Below, one piece after another: positions 63,389-64,000 of a stretch of DNA of 64,000 nucleotides. Position 1 is the stretch's first letter. Every line of letters begins with the position of its first letter. The stretch is taken from the NCBI GenBank assembly GCA_031315865.1, contig JALDRJ010000002.1, forward strand, positions 2,826,001 to 2,890,000, given 5' to 3'. Source of the stretch: Nitrospirales bacterium. Lineage in GTDB: Bacteria > Nitrospirota > Nitrospiria > Nitrospirales > UBA8639. The translations under genes and the position numbers were made by a program. The notes beneath the pieces are model-generated. The model was not told where the DNA came from. It did no database searches and worked only from the letters and a program-made list of their open reading frames with translations.

Positions 63389-63464
63389 ACGACATCATGT
63401 GAGGCCTGCATCGGCGCCATACGTGATCTTACGTGAATGTCGACCCTGATGAGAGAGAAAGTGC

Positions 63465-64000
63465 GTGGGATACCTTTTGTACAATATCCTTCTTTGGCTT
63501 GCGTCTCCCTTCATTATCTTGACGTTACTCGCCAAGCCACGCTGTCGTCGTGGCCTTGCCCAACGGTTGGGCCGTGTTCCAAAACATCTTCGAGATCTTG
63601 GCGCTCCAATCATGTGGGTTCATGCCGTGTCACTTGGAGAGGTGACCGCAGCCGTTCCGCTCGTCAAAAGCCTTCACCAACAATACCCGAATTATGTCTT
63701 TATCGTGTCCACCGTGACCGAGACCGGTCGTGAAGCTGTTGAGCAGCGATTAGCGGGGGTGGCTCATCATGCGTATGGACCGTTGGATTTTCCATGGGCC
63801 GTGAATGCGTATGTTCGGCATTTGGGTCCTGTGGCCTATCTGTTCGTCGAAACGGAGTTGTGGCCGAATTTGTTGCGAACAATGTTCCGGCGACAGATTC
63901 CGGCTATCATGGTGAATGGACGGCTTTCCACCGATTCGTTCGAGCATTACCGGTATGTCAAAAAATTCATGGAGCAAGTGTTGTCCTGCATCACTCTCTT
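63465..64000 (+). CDS. waaA: 3-deoxy-D-manno-octulosonic acid transferase (partial, 5' part)
   Basis: The N-terminal 178 residues of WaaA/KdtA, the enzyme that adds Kdo to lipid A. A membrane-anchor segment (LLYNILLWLASPFIILTLLA) is followed by RGLAQRLG, the catalytic region WVHAVSLGEVTAAVPLV, and the ETELWPN motif. The start is a GTG at 63465 preceded by a purine-rich stretch (GAGAGAGAAAG). The gene continues past the window. It completes the lipid A/Kdo set after msbA. Confidence 0.9.
   Translation, partial: MGYLLYNILLWLASPFIILTLLAKPRCRRGLAQRLGRVPKHLRDLGAPIMWVHAVSLGEVTAAVPLVKSLHQQYPNYVFIVSTVTETGREAVEQRLAGVAHHAYGPLDFPWAVNAYVRHLGPVAYLFVETELWPNLLRTMFRRQIPAIMVNGRLSTDSFEHYRYVKKFMEQVLSCITL

Overview
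The window reads as a chromosomal segment of a Gram-negative, flagellated bacterium, most likely Nitrospira or a close relative (phylum Nitrospirota). The grounds are a full lipid A/outer-membrane block (bamA, skp, fabZ, lpxA, lpxI, lpxB, msbA, waaA), polar-type flagellar genes with sigma-28 and sigma-54 promoter candidates, and an about 110-bp interspersed element at 48.8 kb of a kind I recall from Nitrospira genomes. The genus is an inference; no rRNA gene or marker in the window proves it. No tRNA, rRNA, CRISPR array, transposase or prophage gene was seen.

Region 1 (0-23.3 kb, + strand) is a dense nucleotide-sugar and small-molecule modification cluster. The first part (0.2-8.6 kb) looks like heptose activation and modification: a sugar-1-phosphate nucleotidyltransferase (HddC-like), a GHMP kinase (HddA-like), a phosphoheptose isomerase (GmhA-like), a bifunctional HldE-like protein with reversed domain order, a sugar C-methyltransferase and several NAD-dependent epimerases. 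The second part (8.7-23.3 kb) is unusual: a two-subunit pyruvate-dehydrogenase-like TPP enzyme, a second acetolactate-synthase-like TPP enzyme, a PanB-like hydroxymethyltransferase, a zinc-finger methyltransferase, a short-chain reductase, two tandem radical SAM proteins, another methyltransferase and a zinc alcohol dehydrogenase. I know no characterised pathway with this set. It may build a branched-chain or acyl-modified sugar and is the best candidate here for an undescribed system.

Region 2 (23.4-33 kb) holds two very large modular glycosyltransferases (814 and 1446 aa) that share a duplicated GT2 module and TPR-like repeats. They are followed by an AT-rich 419-bp gap, a GDP-mannose 4,6-dehydratase (gmd) and a TylF-type O-methyltransferase. 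The lines checked between about 13 and 32 kb look poorer in GC than the flanks, which suggests acquired surface-polysaccharide genes.

Region 3 (33-45 kb) is a probable flagellin glycosylation island joined to the filament genes. Five glycosyltransferases (two GT9, three CgeB-like) and a small unknown gene precede fliC, flaG, fliD, fliS and a fliT-position gene. A sigma-28 promoter candidate lies before fliC, a strong hairpin separates fliC from flaG, and an intrinsic terminator closes the operon. Next come a sigma-54 promoter candidate, a small unknown gene, a PilZ-like gene and a CsgG/FlgO-like lipoprotein gene.

Region 4 (47.4-53.0 kb, - strand) carries lon, thiL, a DUF2062 membrane protein and an HD-domain phosphohydrolase, with the interspersed repeat between the last two. 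Region 5 (53.5-64 kb, + strand) is the outer-membrane assembly and lipid A operon, read divergently from lon. Its DUF374 acyltransferase gene is split by a frameshift at a run of nine A residues, and waaA runs off the end of the window.
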